From contig NC_073643.1 of NCBI RefSeq assembly GCF_029407905.1, positions 41,636,501-41,700,500 on the forward strand: DNA of 64,000 nt, written 5' to 3'. How positions within the stretch are numbered: the first letter of the stretch is position 1; every line of letters starts with the position of its first letter. This document shows positions 54,430-64,000 of this stretch, one piece after another. Source of the stretch: Bubalus kerabau (taxonomy: Eukaryota; Chordata; Mammalia; Artiodactyla; Bovidae). Both the position numbers and the translations under genes were made by a program. A model generated the notes under the pieces. It had not been told where the DNA came from, made no database searches, and was given only the letters and a program-made list of their open reading frames with translations.

Positions 54430-55120
54430 CTGTCAGGGTCCCAGCAGGAAACAGATGGTGCACTCAAATGTGATAATTCAAAGAGGGTTTAATTATGGGA
54501 CAATTTTCAAAGCTTTGGGCATGGTTTAGGAAAACTCATAAAGAATAATGTTGTATTCTAGAAGTCCTGATCATGTCTAGGCCTAAAAGGACAATCTGGG
54601 GAGTGGTTACCAGAGCTAGGAAGAAAAGTTTGAATATAGAGGGCAGTCATAAAAGGGGATGAAATGTACAGCATGGTGGCAGTGGTTAATAATACCATAT
54701 TGTATACTTGAAAGTAGATCTTAAATGTTCTCACTACCACTACCAGAACAACAAAGGTAATTATGTGAGGTGAGGGATATGTTAACTATCCTTATTGTAA
54801 TTATTTTGAAATATAGATGTGTGTGTCATATCATCATGTCTGTCTAAAACTTACACAGTGTCGCGTTTCAGTTATATCTCCATGAAGATAGGGGTGGGGA
54901 GGAGCTATGATGGTTGGTTGAAGATAAAACAAGACTGAAAGGACCCCTTCCTTCTTCCCTTAGATCTTTTGCGGGTGTTCCCCGCTTACCAACCCCAACC
55001 AAAAGTCAGGGAGAGGGTCCAGAAACTCATATCTGTCATCCTTTCAGTTCAGGCTTCTGGAATAGAAAGCAGGGCTTGAAAGATGCAGAGTGGCTCTGGA
55101 GGGGCAAATAGAAGGAATCT
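54430..55120 (+). mobile_element. Unnamed old repeat split by L1 3' end
   Basis: Left part tgtcagggtcccagcaggaa and aaagagggtttaattatggg; right part from about 54,905 (gatggttggttgaagataaa, agagtggctctggaggggca). The intervening 54,600-54,895 is L1. Family recognised as dispersed but not named. Confidence 0.45.
54600..54895 (+). mobile_element. Old L1 3'UTR
   Basis: ggggatgaaatgtacagcat, ggtggcagtggttaataata, ttaaatgttctcactaccac and the tcagttatatctcc end match an L1M 3'UTR. Confidence 0.7.
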
Positions 55121-56464
55121 GGTTCAAACCATGAGGCAAATGGAAAAATTCTCAGAGAGGGAAACCAATGAGAAGATACCCTCAGAAGGGTCCACTGTAC
55201 TTCCCAACTCATTGTCAGGTTGGCCCATCTTTAACTGGAAATGTCCCCATCTTTTAAGGGGACATTTGTTATTTTCCTTTCCAGTCTCCATTGTCCTTTT
55301 TTCTAGCAGCAATACTTGCTGTCCGCCCACCCCCCCCACTCCCCCCAGAGGATTCATTCTTCCCCTCTTGTCAGTCTGTATGGTTGGAATGGGATTCTGT
55401 CCTGCAGGACTGTGTGTGTCCCAGGCCTGAATCAGTCAACATGCTCCATCCTGCTGTGTGTGGTGGTTGGTCCAATACTGAGCACAGGGTTCAGTTAGAA
55501 CCTGGCAGCCACAGTGAGTCTTTTCTTAAGAATGCGGGAGAGCCTCGGGAGGAGCTGCTGCTCCCATCCTGCCATCAGGAGGGACAACCTTTGGGTCTGA
55601 AAATGAAACCAGTCTGTCAGAAAACCAGCCTGGGAGCCCTGAATCCAGCTGCGCCAGTGCTGATGAAGCATCACCACTGAACTTTGCAGTTAAGAAAGTC
55701 AGTGTATTGTATTTCCACTGTGGTGTTCTGAGTTGGATTTTCACGTATACCAAAAAGAGTCCTGATGTAGAAAATGCCCCACACGTTACTTTTTCCTAGA
55801 TAATAATTTTAATGTAAATGTGAATTTAAAACTAAGTGTTAGCCAGTGTCATCGTTGTTAGAGGCTGTTGCATACATCCTTTGCTTCATACTGTACTCCT
55901 TGAAAGAACAGTATTAGTGATATTCTAGCATAGCATAAAAGCAATTCACATGGTAATCAGCTGTAAATGTAATAACAGGGTAGTTGAGATTTGTGTTTTA
56001 AAACACATTCTTGCACAATTATTTCCCCCATTAAATTCATACAGAAAACTGAAGTTGGAAATCAGGATTGATATCACATATCTGCTAAGTGGCTGTCTGG
56101 GTAGAAAATTTAAATCGTGCTGAAAGTTAAAATCCAATATTTAACTGAATTGACAAAATAGTAAAATTCCAATTGATCTAATTCCCAGTGGCTGGTCTTT
56201 TAGATTAAAAAAACAAAAACAAAAACTATTATTTGGGAATTATAGGGCTCTCTCTCTAAATCATTGATCAGCTGTTCTTGTTTAAATGCCTTTTTCAATA
56301 TAATTGTTAAATTTTGGCTCATTAAATTTTAGAATGCAAGAAGCATTTTTAAAAACATGACTTTAAAATTAAAGACTTTTAAAAGTCAGTTCTTTACCTT
56401 ATTTTTGCTTAGAGATTTAGATAGAAGTTGTTTTCTCCCATGACATAATAATAAGGGCTTTTTT
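55121..56464. other. Unassigned 1.3-kb stretch
   Basis: Contains a C-rich run at 55,326-55,346 (G4-capable on the minus strand). A 129-codon plus frame (55,291-55,680) overlaps several other open frames on both strands and has no domain, so it is not called a gene. The part right of 55,780 is AT-rich. Confidence 0.4.
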
Positions 56465-57050
56465 TTTTGGTAACAGCTTGAGATATAATTCACATGCCAT
56501 AAAATTCACCCTTATGAAATGTTCAGTTCATTGGTTTTCAGTATATTAGCAAAGTTGTGCAGCCATTGTTACTATGTATTTCTAAAACATTTTTTATCTT
56601 CCCAAAGAAACTCGGTACCCACTAGCATTCTCCTCTAGTCCCTTCCCACCCCAGCCCCTGACAACCACTGGTCTTTCCATCTCTATGGATTTACCTATTC
56701 CAGACACTTCGTGTAGATGGAGTTATTCAACTTGCGGCCTTTGTGACTGGCTTTTTCACTTAGCGTTCTGTTTATTCTTGCTGGCACTGGGTCTTTGTTG
56801 CTGAAGGTAGGCTTTCTCTCGTGGCCAGCAGGGGCTTCTCTTTGCTGCAGTGCATCAGCTTCTCATTGCGCTGGCTTTTCCTGCTGCAGAGCACAGACTC
56901 TTGGTGCATGGGCTTAGTTGCTCTGCGGCATGTGGAATCCTCCCAGACCAGGAACTGAACCCGTGTCCCCTGCATTGGCAGGCGGATTCCTATCCACTGT
57001 ACCACTAAGGAAGTCCAGCATCATGTTTTCAAGGCTCATCCATGCGGTAA
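56465..57050 (-). mobile_element. L1 3' region antisense, interrupted
   Basis: gagatataattcacatgcca, accactggtctttccatctc and gactggctttttcacttagc, then after the SINE tgttttcaaggctcatccat: collinear antisense L1. Confidence 0.8.
56774..57016 (-). mobile_element. CHR-type SINE nested in L1
   Basis: Antisense body (gcttctctttgctgcagtgc, ggcttagttgctctgcggca) to head (atccactgtaccactaagga). Flanks agcgttctgttt (56,762-56,773) and agcatcatgttt (57,017-57,028) are a decayed TSD. Confidence 0.85.
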
Positions 57051-57099
57051 AACTGGAACTCTTTTGCCTGAGCTTTCAAGAAATAGTGATTTGGTAAGA

Positions 57100-57620
57100 T
57101 GCTGGTGCTGGTCTCCATGCATCCTCTCTGCTCTGCTTCACCAACACATTCTCTACACCACAGCAGAATGATTTGTTTCATCTACATCAGTTGACGGCCT
57201 TTGCATCTTATCTACCCTTGGCATGGCCCAGTAGGCCCTACCTGGCTGCCCTGGCCCAGCTCCCCAGCTCCCTCAGGCTCCTCTGTTCTCTCTGCATTCT
57301 GACGCGCTCCCTGCTGCCCAGGGCATCTACTCATGCTCTCCTTTCCACCTGCAGGTTGTCTTCTGTCGCTTTTAGTTAATTCCTTCGATTCCTTCTTTAG
57401 ATCTTGTGTCACTTGCCTAAGTTCAGGTCATGTTCCTCAATTATTTTCCTTCATAGCACTTTTTCAGTTTCTAATTATACCCCCATCATTGTTACTGTTT
57501 CATTAACTTTTATATCCACCTACTAGACCATAAACTTCAGAGAAGAGAGCTCATATCTGTGGCTCATTAAAAAAAAAAAAATCTATAGTTCCTGGCCATA
57601 GGAGGTGCTCCCCTTGCCTC
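57100..57620 (+). mobile_element. L2 3' region
   Basis: tagcactttttcagtttcta, ctactagaccataaacttca, gagagctcatatctgtggct and gttcctggccataggaggtg follow the L2 3' order; the left part is weaker. Confidence 0.65.
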
Positions 57621-58584
57621 AAAGAATTTCTAAACTATTTTCGTATAGTTTTCATGTTTAGGGTGTTTATGAATAGTAGAATACTCTGAATATTGGAAAC
57701 TCTGTCAATTGGAATATTGGATTGACCTTTGCCTGACTAGGCTGTGTAATCGAGTTCACTGTTCTTTGTTTAATGTTGACCACACTGGTCAATAACAGTG
57801 GGTTAGAATCATGCAGAGAGCAAAGGAAATTGGGAGTTAACATTAAAAAAAAAACAACCTGAATTTTGAATTAAAACAAGCCTCTCCCTCACCTTCTCCA
57901 TTATACCTTTTTTCTCTCTCTCCTTCCTTCTCTCACAGCCAGAGGATAGCATCTTTCTTTTCCAAATGAGAATTAGCACATATACATGTTTTTTTTTAAA
58001 GCAAACCTATATTTTTATAGAAGAATAAATGATATTATCTCATCTTTTTACATGGTAATTATATTGGAAAAGTGCTTTAAAGTTTTACATACAGTTGATT
58101 TAAATGCCTTTAAAAACATATAATAAACAATGGCAGATTTCCTCTTACAAAGAATAACTGATATCCCTTGGGATCAAATAAAATGTTATGGGAAATCCTA
58201 CCTTCACAGATGTTATAAAATTTAAGATCTATACTAAATATCAATCTATACTAGTTCCTCTTAGCTGGGATAATTCTGTTCCTCCTTTCCCACCAGGGGA
58301 TATTAGGGGATAGTTTTTGATGGTTACAACTAGGAATTGGGAAGCTATGGGTATCTAGTGTGTAGAGGCCAGTGATTCTGCTAAACATTCTGCGATGCTT
58401 AGGACAGTTCTTAAAACAAAGTATTATCCAGCCCAAATGTGACTAGTACCAAGGTCAAGAGACACTGTTGTGTATAAAATAAGTGTTTTGAGATGTTATT
58501 AACATAAAACTAAATGGTAATTTATTCCTTTGTTAATTAAGTTTATGGAAATTCCCGAATAGTAAAATGCCTTCCTTTGTTCAC
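57621..58584. other. No recognised feature
   Basis: AT-rich unassigned sequence with A- and T-runs near 57,845 and 57,989. No gene evidence. Confidence 0.4.
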
Positions 58585-59560
58585 TAAACCAGCATTTCTT
58601 TAGCCTCTCCTTCATTCTAGGCACTGGACTAGGCACTGTAGACACTTGGTGAAAATAATTGGCATTTACTGTTCTGCTTACAGTCAGAGAGACAGTCATA
58701 AAATTTGGCATTTAATACATATGGGAAAGGTTAAAGGGTCACAGGGTGCTCTAGTCTAAGAACACTCCTTTACCTGGGTTTCAAAGAGGCTTCTGAGAAG
58801 ACATGATACACCTGGAATGCATCCTAAAGAGAAAGAATGGACTTTATTGGCAGAGGGACTAGCACAGCAGAGGAGAAGTGTGAAGCAGAACTAGCAAGCT
58901 ATCTGATGTTAGTAGTGAGTGTTCAAAGCAAGGAGAGGCAAGAGACAAGGCTGAAGGGATAGGTAGAACAGTGATGGAGAGTCTTGTGTGCAGACTCAGG
59001 ACACAGGTTTTAAGCAGCAAAAGCAATATAGTCTAATTTGCATCTCATATATCTAACTCTGGCGCTTCCCGGGTAGCTCAAATGGTACAGAATCTGCCTG
59101 CATGCAGGAAACCCAGGTTCAGTCCCTGGGTCAGGAAGATTCCCTGGAGAAGGGCATGGCTACCTACTCCAGTATTCTTGCCTGGAGAATCCCATGGACA
59201 GAGGAGCCTGACGGGCTACAGTCCAAGGAGTTGTAAACAGTCAGACTGAGCGACTGACACACACATGTACAACTAACTGCCTACCCTGAAAGTGATGGAT
59301 TTAAAGGGTTAAAATTGGATGCAGGGGAAGCAATTAGTAAGCTATTTCATAGTCCAGGTAAGAGATCATGAGTGCCTGGACTTAAGCAATGGCAGTGGAT
59401 GGAGAGGATCACTTGGATTGAGAGATGTCAGTGAGAAAGAGCCAGCAGAGTGGTGCTCTATTGGATGTGAGAGCTGAGGGAGAAGGAGGCCTCAGGAAGG
59501 ACTCACTGGTGTCTGGTTTGGGCAGAATGAGGACAGGAAAGGAAAAGCAAGTCATAATTT
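58585..59560 (-). mobile_element. L2 antisense, long, split by Bov-tA
   Basis: ccttcattctaggcactgga at the 3' end, then interior blocks acaaggctgaagggataggt, ggttttaagcagcaaaagca and, beyond the SINE, gctatttcatagtccaggta. The order matches the 14.5-15.1 kb copy. Confidence 0.6.
59062..59265 (+). mobile_element. Bov-tA SINE nested in L2
   Basis: Head gcgcttcccgggtagctcaa, B-box region aggttcagtccctgggtcag, end agtcagactgagcgactgac. No clear TSD. Confidence 0.88.
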
Positions 59561-59595
59561 TGTTGTGGACATATTAAATGATACATATTTGAAAC

Positions 59596-59760
59596 TCTTA
59601 GAAGGGGACAATGGAGGATGAGATGGCTGGATGGCATCACCGACTTGATGGACATGAGTCTGAGTGAACTCCAGGAGTTGGTGATGGACAGGGAGGCCTG
59701 GCATGCTGTGATTATTGGGGTCGCAAAGAGTTGGACATGACTGAAGGATGAAACTGAACT
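59596..59760 (+). mobile_element. BovB 3'-terminal fragment
   Basis: Only the final about 165 bp (gaaggggacaatggaggatg to ggatgaaactgaact). It lies immediately upstream of a much longer BovB in the same orientation. Confidence 0.88.
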
Positions 59761-59761
59761 T

Positions 59762-61499
59762 AAAAGGGCTAGAGACATTGATTTGGGAGTCTTTAAATTA
59801 GAGATAGCAAGGAAACATTTCATGCAAAGATGGGCTCGAAAAGGACACAAATGGTATGGACCTAACAGAAGCAGAAGATATCAAGAACAGGTGACAAGAA
59901 TACACAGAAGAACTGTACAAAAAAGATCTTCACGACCCAGATAATCACGATGGTGTGATCATTCACCTAGAGCCAGACATCCTGGAATGTGAAGTCAAGT
60001 GGGCCTTAGAAAGCATCACTACGAATAAAGCTAGTGGAGGTGATGAAATTCCAATGGAGCTATTTCAAATCCTGAAAGATGATGCTGTGAAAGTGCTGCA
60101 CTCAATATGCCAGCAAATTTGGAAAACTCAGCAGTGGCCACAGGACTGGAAAAGGGCAGTTTTCATTCCAATCCCAAAGAAAGGCAATGCCAAAGAAGGC
60201 TCAAACTACTGCACAATGGCACTCATCTCACACGCTAGTCAAGTAATGCTCAAAATTCTCCAAGCCAGGCTTCAGCAATATGTGAACTGTGAACTTCCTG
60301 ATGTTCAAGCTGGTTTTAGAAAAGGCAGAGGAACCAGAGATCAAATTGCCAACATCCGCTGGATCATTGAAAAAGCAAGAGAGTTCCAGAAAAACATCTA
60401 TTTCTGCTTTATTGACTATGCCAAAGCCTTTGACTGTGTGGATCACAATAAACTGTGGGAAATTCTGAAAGAGATGGGAATACCAGACCACCTGACCTGC
60501 CTCTTGAGAAATCTGTATGCAGGGCAGGAAGCATCAGTTAGAACTGGACATGGAACAACAGACTGGTTCCAAATAGGAAAAGGAGTACGTCAAGGCTGTA
60601 TATTGTCACCCTGCTTATTTAACTTATATGCAGAGTACATCATGAGAAACGCTGGACTGGAAGAAACACAAGCTGGAATCAAGATTGCTGGGAGAAATAT
60701 CAATAACTTCAGATATGCAGATGACACCACCCTTATGGCAGAAAGTGAAGTGGAACTAAAAAGACTCTTGATGAAAGTGAAAGTGGAGAGTGAAAAAGTT
60801 GGCTTAAAGCTGAACATTCAGAAAACGAAGACCATGCATGGCATCTGGTCCCATCACTTCATGGGAAATGGATGGGGAAACAGTGGAAACAGTGTCAGAC
60901 TTTATTTTTTTGGGCTCCAAAATCACTGCAGATGGTGACTGCAGCCATGAAATTAAAAGACACTTACTCCTTGGAAGGAAAGTTATGTCCAACCTAGATA
61001 GCATGTTCAAAAACAGAAACATTACTTTGCCAAAAAAAGGCCGTCTAGTCAAGGCTATAGTTTTTCCAGTGGTCATGTATGGATGTGAGAGTTGGACTGT
61101 GAAGAAGGCTGAGCGCCGAAGAATTGATGCTTTTGAACTGTGGTGTTGGAGAAGAGTCCCTTGGACTGCAAGGAGATCCAACCAGTCCATTCTGAAGGAG
61201 ATCAGCCCTGGGATTTCTTTGGAAGGAATGATGCTGAAGCTGAAACTCCAGTACTTTGGCTACCTCATGCGAAGAGCTGACTCATTGGAAAAGACTCTGA
61301 TGCTGGGAGGGATTGGGGGCAGGAGGAGAAGGGGACGACAGAGGATGAGATGGCTGGATGGCATCACTGACTCGATGGACGTGAGTCTGAGTGAACTCCG
61401 GGAGTTGGTGATGGACAGGGAGGCCTGGCGTGCTGCAATTCATGGGGTCCAAAGAGTCGGACATGACTGAGCGACTGAACTGAACTGAACTGAACTGAG
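59762..61499 (+). mobile_element. BovB RT to 3' end, long copy
   Basis: Starts in the linker between endonuclease and RT (diverged first 65 bp, clear from gcaaagatgggctcgaaaag at about 59,825) and ends in a (ctgaa)n tail. It carries the best preserved BovB RT in the window. The 5' half, including the endonuclease, is absent. Confidence 0.93.
59955..61470 (+). pseudogene. BovB RT ORF, one frameshift
   Basis: Frame 59,955-60,938 (327 codons) runs without a stop through LEPDILECEVKWALES, SGGDEIPMELF, WPQDWKRAVFIPIPKKG, AGFRKGRGTRDQIAN, motif A FIDYAKAFD, RQGCILSPCLFNLYAEYI, motif C YADDTT and LKLNIQKTK. Near 60,835 a 4-bp tandem duplication (catgcatg) shifts the phase, and the protein continues in frame 60,838-61,470 (SDFIFLGSKITADG to MDREAW). 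A 9-bp in-frame loss near 61,156 removes three residues after WCWRR. All RT catalytic motifs are intact but the frame is broken and the endonuclease is missing. Confidence 0.92.
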
Positions 61500-61502
61500 T
61501 GC

Positions 61503-62048
61503 ATCAGTTCAGTTCAGTTGCTCAGTTGTGTCCGACTCTTTGCAACCCCATGAACGGTAGCACTCCAGGCTTCCCTGTCCATCACCAACTCCCGGAGTCC
61601 ACGCAAACCCATGTCCATTGAGTCGGTGTTGCCATCCAACCATCTAATCCTCTGTTGTCCCCTTCTCCTCCTGCCCTCAATCTTTCCCAGCATCAGGGCC
61701 TTTTCCAATGAGTTAGCTCTTCGCATCAGGTGGCCAAAGTATTGGAGTTTCAGCTTCAGCACCAGTCCTTCCAATGAACACCCAGGACTGATCTCCTTCA
61801 GGATGGACTGGTTGGATCTCCTTGCTATCCAAGGGACTCTCAAGAGTCTTCTCCAACACCACAGTTCAAAAGCGTCATTTCTTTGGCGCTCAGCTTTCTT
61901 TATAGTCCAACTTTCACATCTATACATGACCACTGGAAAAACCATAGCCTTGACTAGACGGATCTTTGTTGGCAAAGTAATGCCTTTGCTTTTTAATATG
62001 CTGTCTAGGTTGGTTATAACTTTCCTTCCAAGGAGTAAGCATCTTTTA
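61503..62048 (-). mobile_element. BovB 3' fragment, tail to tail with the previous copy
   Basis: Begins catcagttcagttcagttgc, three bases after the plus-strand BovB tail, and runs antisense to aggagtaagcatcttttag. The minus frame 61,514-61,975 (IRLVKAMVFPVVMYRC to VAKSRTQLSN) is open over 153 codons. It pairs with 60,950-61,499 as an inverted repeat. Confidence 0.93.
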
Positions 62049-62327
62049 GGCCAGAACTAAATTAGTGAGAATGGATGAAACTGCTGAGTGAATAGAAAGA
62101 AAGGAAGTTGATCCAAGAATGGAGACCCAGGTGACCCAAGGATAAAAAGTTACAAGGTGCTAATTATTTTATGTCAATATATATGCATGCATATGTAGGT
62201 ATCAATATTTGTGTGTATATATGTAATATTTGTTAGATTAAGAAAAATACACAAGACACAGAAGAAAAGGAAATGAGTTGTAGAAACCCACTGTTCGAAT
62301 TATCTCTGTTAACATTTTAAACCAGTT
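62049..62327. other. Unassigned, AT-rich
   Basis: Includes an AT/GT-alternating stretch at about 62,176-62,230. No gene signal. Confidence 0.4.
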
Positions 62328-62341
62328 AAAAGTTAAGCATA

Positions 62342-63024
62342 AACAGTGCTGTGATGAACATTGGGGTACACGTGTCTCTTTCAATTCTGGTTTCCTCGGT
62401 TCATCGCAGCACTGTTCATAATAGCCAGGACATGGAAGCAACCTACATGTCCATCAGCAGATGAATGGATAAGAAAGCTGTGGTACATATACACAATGGA
62501 GTATCACTCAGCCATTAAAAAGAATACATTTGAATCAGTTCTAATGAGGTGGATGAAACTGGAGCCTATTATACAGAGTGAAGTAAGCCAAAAAGAAAAA
62601 CACCAATAGAGTATACTAACGCATATATATGGAATTTAGAAAGATGGTAACGATAACCCTGTATGCGAGACAGCAAAAAAGACACAGATGTATAGAACAG
62701 TCCTTTGGACTCTGTGGGAGAGGGAGAGGGTGGGATGATTTGGGAGAATGGCATTGAAACATGTATAATATCATACATGAAACGAATCGCCAGTCCAAGT
62801 TCAGTGCATGATACTGGTTGCTTGGGGCTGGTGCACTGGGATGACCCAGAGGGATGGTACGGGGAGGAAGGAGGGAAGGGGGTTTGGGATGGGGAACATG
62901 TGTGTACCTGTGGTGGATTCATGTTGATGTGTGGCAAAACCAATACAATATTGTAAAGTAATTAACCTCCAATAAAGATAAATAAATTTATATTAAAAAA
63001 ATGTAATGAGAGAAAAGGAAAAAA
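62342..63024 (+). mobile_element. Young L1-BT with inverted 5' segment
   Basis: 62,342-62,400 is antisense L1 (gatgaacattggggtacacg, tcaattctggtttcctcgg); 62,401-63,024 is sense L1 from cagcactgttcataatagcc to the 3'UTR (actctgtgggagagggagag, gctggtgcactgggatgacc) and A-rich tail. About 17 bp (ttcatcgcagcactgtt) are represented in both segments. The perfect 14-bp TSD aaaagttaagcata lies at 62,328-62,341 and 63,025-63,038. It retains the last codons of ORF2 only. Confidence 0.92.
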
Positions 63025-63044
63025 AAAAGTTAAGCATAGCATTG

Positions 63045-63515
63045 TGGGTTGAACTGCTTTCTTCAGAAAGATATGTTGAAGTCCTAACCCCCAGGACCTG
63101 TGAATGTGACTTTAATCGGAAATAGGTTCTCTGCAGGTGTAATCAAGTTAAGATGTAGTCATATGGGATCAGAGTGGGGTAGATCCTAATACAGTCACAG
63201 GTGTCTTTGTAAGATAAGAAAAAATTTGGACACAGACACACACAGAGGTGAATGCCATATGACAACAGAGGCAGAAATTGGGGTGTTGAATCTACAAGCC
63301 AAAGAATGCTAAGAATTGACAGCAGGCTGGAAGCTAGGAAAATGGCAAGCGAGAGATTCTCCCCCAGAGCCTTCCAAAGGGAACCAACCCTGCTGACACC
63401 TTGCTCTCAGACTTCCAGCCTCCAGAACTATGAGAAAATAAATTTGTATATTGATAATCCACCCAATTTATGATACTTTGTCATAACAGCCCCACAAAAC
63501 TAATATACATGGTTG
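63045..63515 (+). mobile_element. MaLR/MLT-like LTR
   Basis: agatatgttgaagtcctaac, ggttctctgcaggtgtaatc, atttggacacagacacacac, cttccagcctccagaactat, an aataaa signal at about 63,437 and the end ttgtcataacagccccacaa are typical of old ERVL-MaLR LTRs. It appears solitary. Family assignment is approximate. Confidence 0.6.
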
Positions 63516-64000
63516 GGTTATATAAAAATAAACATAGAAAGCTAATGATAAGTGAAAATATCTCTTTTTAAAAGTTCATGAGATACTTTAGAAATTTATC
63601 TACATCAGCACAAACAGAACTACTTCTTCCTTTTAAGCTGCTGCCCAGTGGGAATACTAATATTTGGTGGTTGGGCAGAGAAGGAGAAGAAAAAATAGGG
63701 AGGGAGGTAGGAGGAGTATTAGCTAAAAGTAGCTTCTTGAAGGTTTCAAGAAACCCTAAGTAGTCAGTCAGTACAATGGAGAAATAGAGCCAGGAAAATC
63801 AGGACTAAAAATATTTTGGTTATGGGCACCGTGGAAATCTTGGGCAATCAGTGTAAGAACTTCTGTGGAGCTAGAGTAGCAGAAACTAACATTAAGTAAA
63901 AGATCTCCATTCTTCACAAGCCTATTCTCTGAGGTAGGACAAAATAATGAACAGGACAGTTGTGTAGAATGATATATAGGGGAACATGAGGTACAACAGA
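63516..64000. other. No recognised feature
   Basis: AT-rich, then purine-rich sequence to the window end. No gene or named repeat recognised. Confidence 0.4.

Noticed and set aside
55291..55680. 129-codon plus frame in GC-richer sequence
   Set aside because: At least four other frames overlap it on both strands, it begins in a C-rich low-complexity run, and no domain is visible.
1..64000. tRNA genes
   Set aside because: Many A/B-box pairs occur, but all lie in tRNA-Glu-derived SINE heads (Bov-tA, CHR) that lack an acceptor stem and continue into SINE bodies.

Overview
This is nuclear DNA of a ruminant, most likely a bovid. The evidence is repeat content: BovB (RTE) LINEs, Bov-tA and Bov-A/Bov-A2 SINEs, CHR-type tRNA-Glu SINEs and ruminant L1 (L1-BT) 3' ends lie on a background of old mammalian repeats (MIR, L2, L1M, hAT/MER). 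I find no convincing host protein-coding exon, rRNA, tRNA gene, CRISPR array or prokaryotic-style system. Every long open frame with recognisable protein similarity belongs to a decayed BovB reverse transcriptase/endonuclease. Family names come from recognising consensus-like sequence by eye; no library search was possible. Boundaries without a target-site duplication (TSD) are good to about 10-20 bp.

Layout. 1-16 kb: SINEs and 3' L1 pieces inserted into older MIR, L2 and L1M copies, with several clean TSDs. 16-18 kb: two BovB 3' fragments. 18-28 kb: repeat-poor stretches with scattered MIR, hAT, Bov-tA and Bov-A2. 28.4-29.6 kb: one MIR broken by a BovB and two Bov-A2-type SINEs. 31.6-32.4 kb: a 264-bp direct duplication (3 mismatches) around a Bov-tA. 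33.8-41.7 kb: a BovB cluster holding a near-full-length copy with an inverted 5' segment (33,855-37,213), a second inverted copy (40,165-41,661) and two fragments. 41.7-43.9 kb: a block without recognised repeats whose proximal part is CpG-rich and promoter-like. 44-59 kb: MIR, L2, L1M and SINEs. 59.6-62.0 kb: three BovB pieces, the last two tail to tail. 62.3-63.0 kb: an L1-BT insertion with an inverted 5' end and a perfect 14-bp TSD. 63.0-63.5 kb: an old MaLR/MLT-like LTR.

How it fits together. The window is intergenic or deep-intronic sequence shaped by retrotransposition. L1 and BovB copies supply, or are relatives of those that supplied, the target-primed reverse transcription machinery, and the SINEs are its non-autonomous users. 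Most notable are four separate insertions with the inverted 5' structure expected of twin priming, a duplication best explained by unequal crossover between two related SINEs, a BovB inverted repeat of about 0.55 kb per arm with almost no spacer, and the CpG/ETS/CRE/IRF-motif block near 42.0-42.3 kb, the only plausible host regulatory region. I did not find an undescribed biological system.
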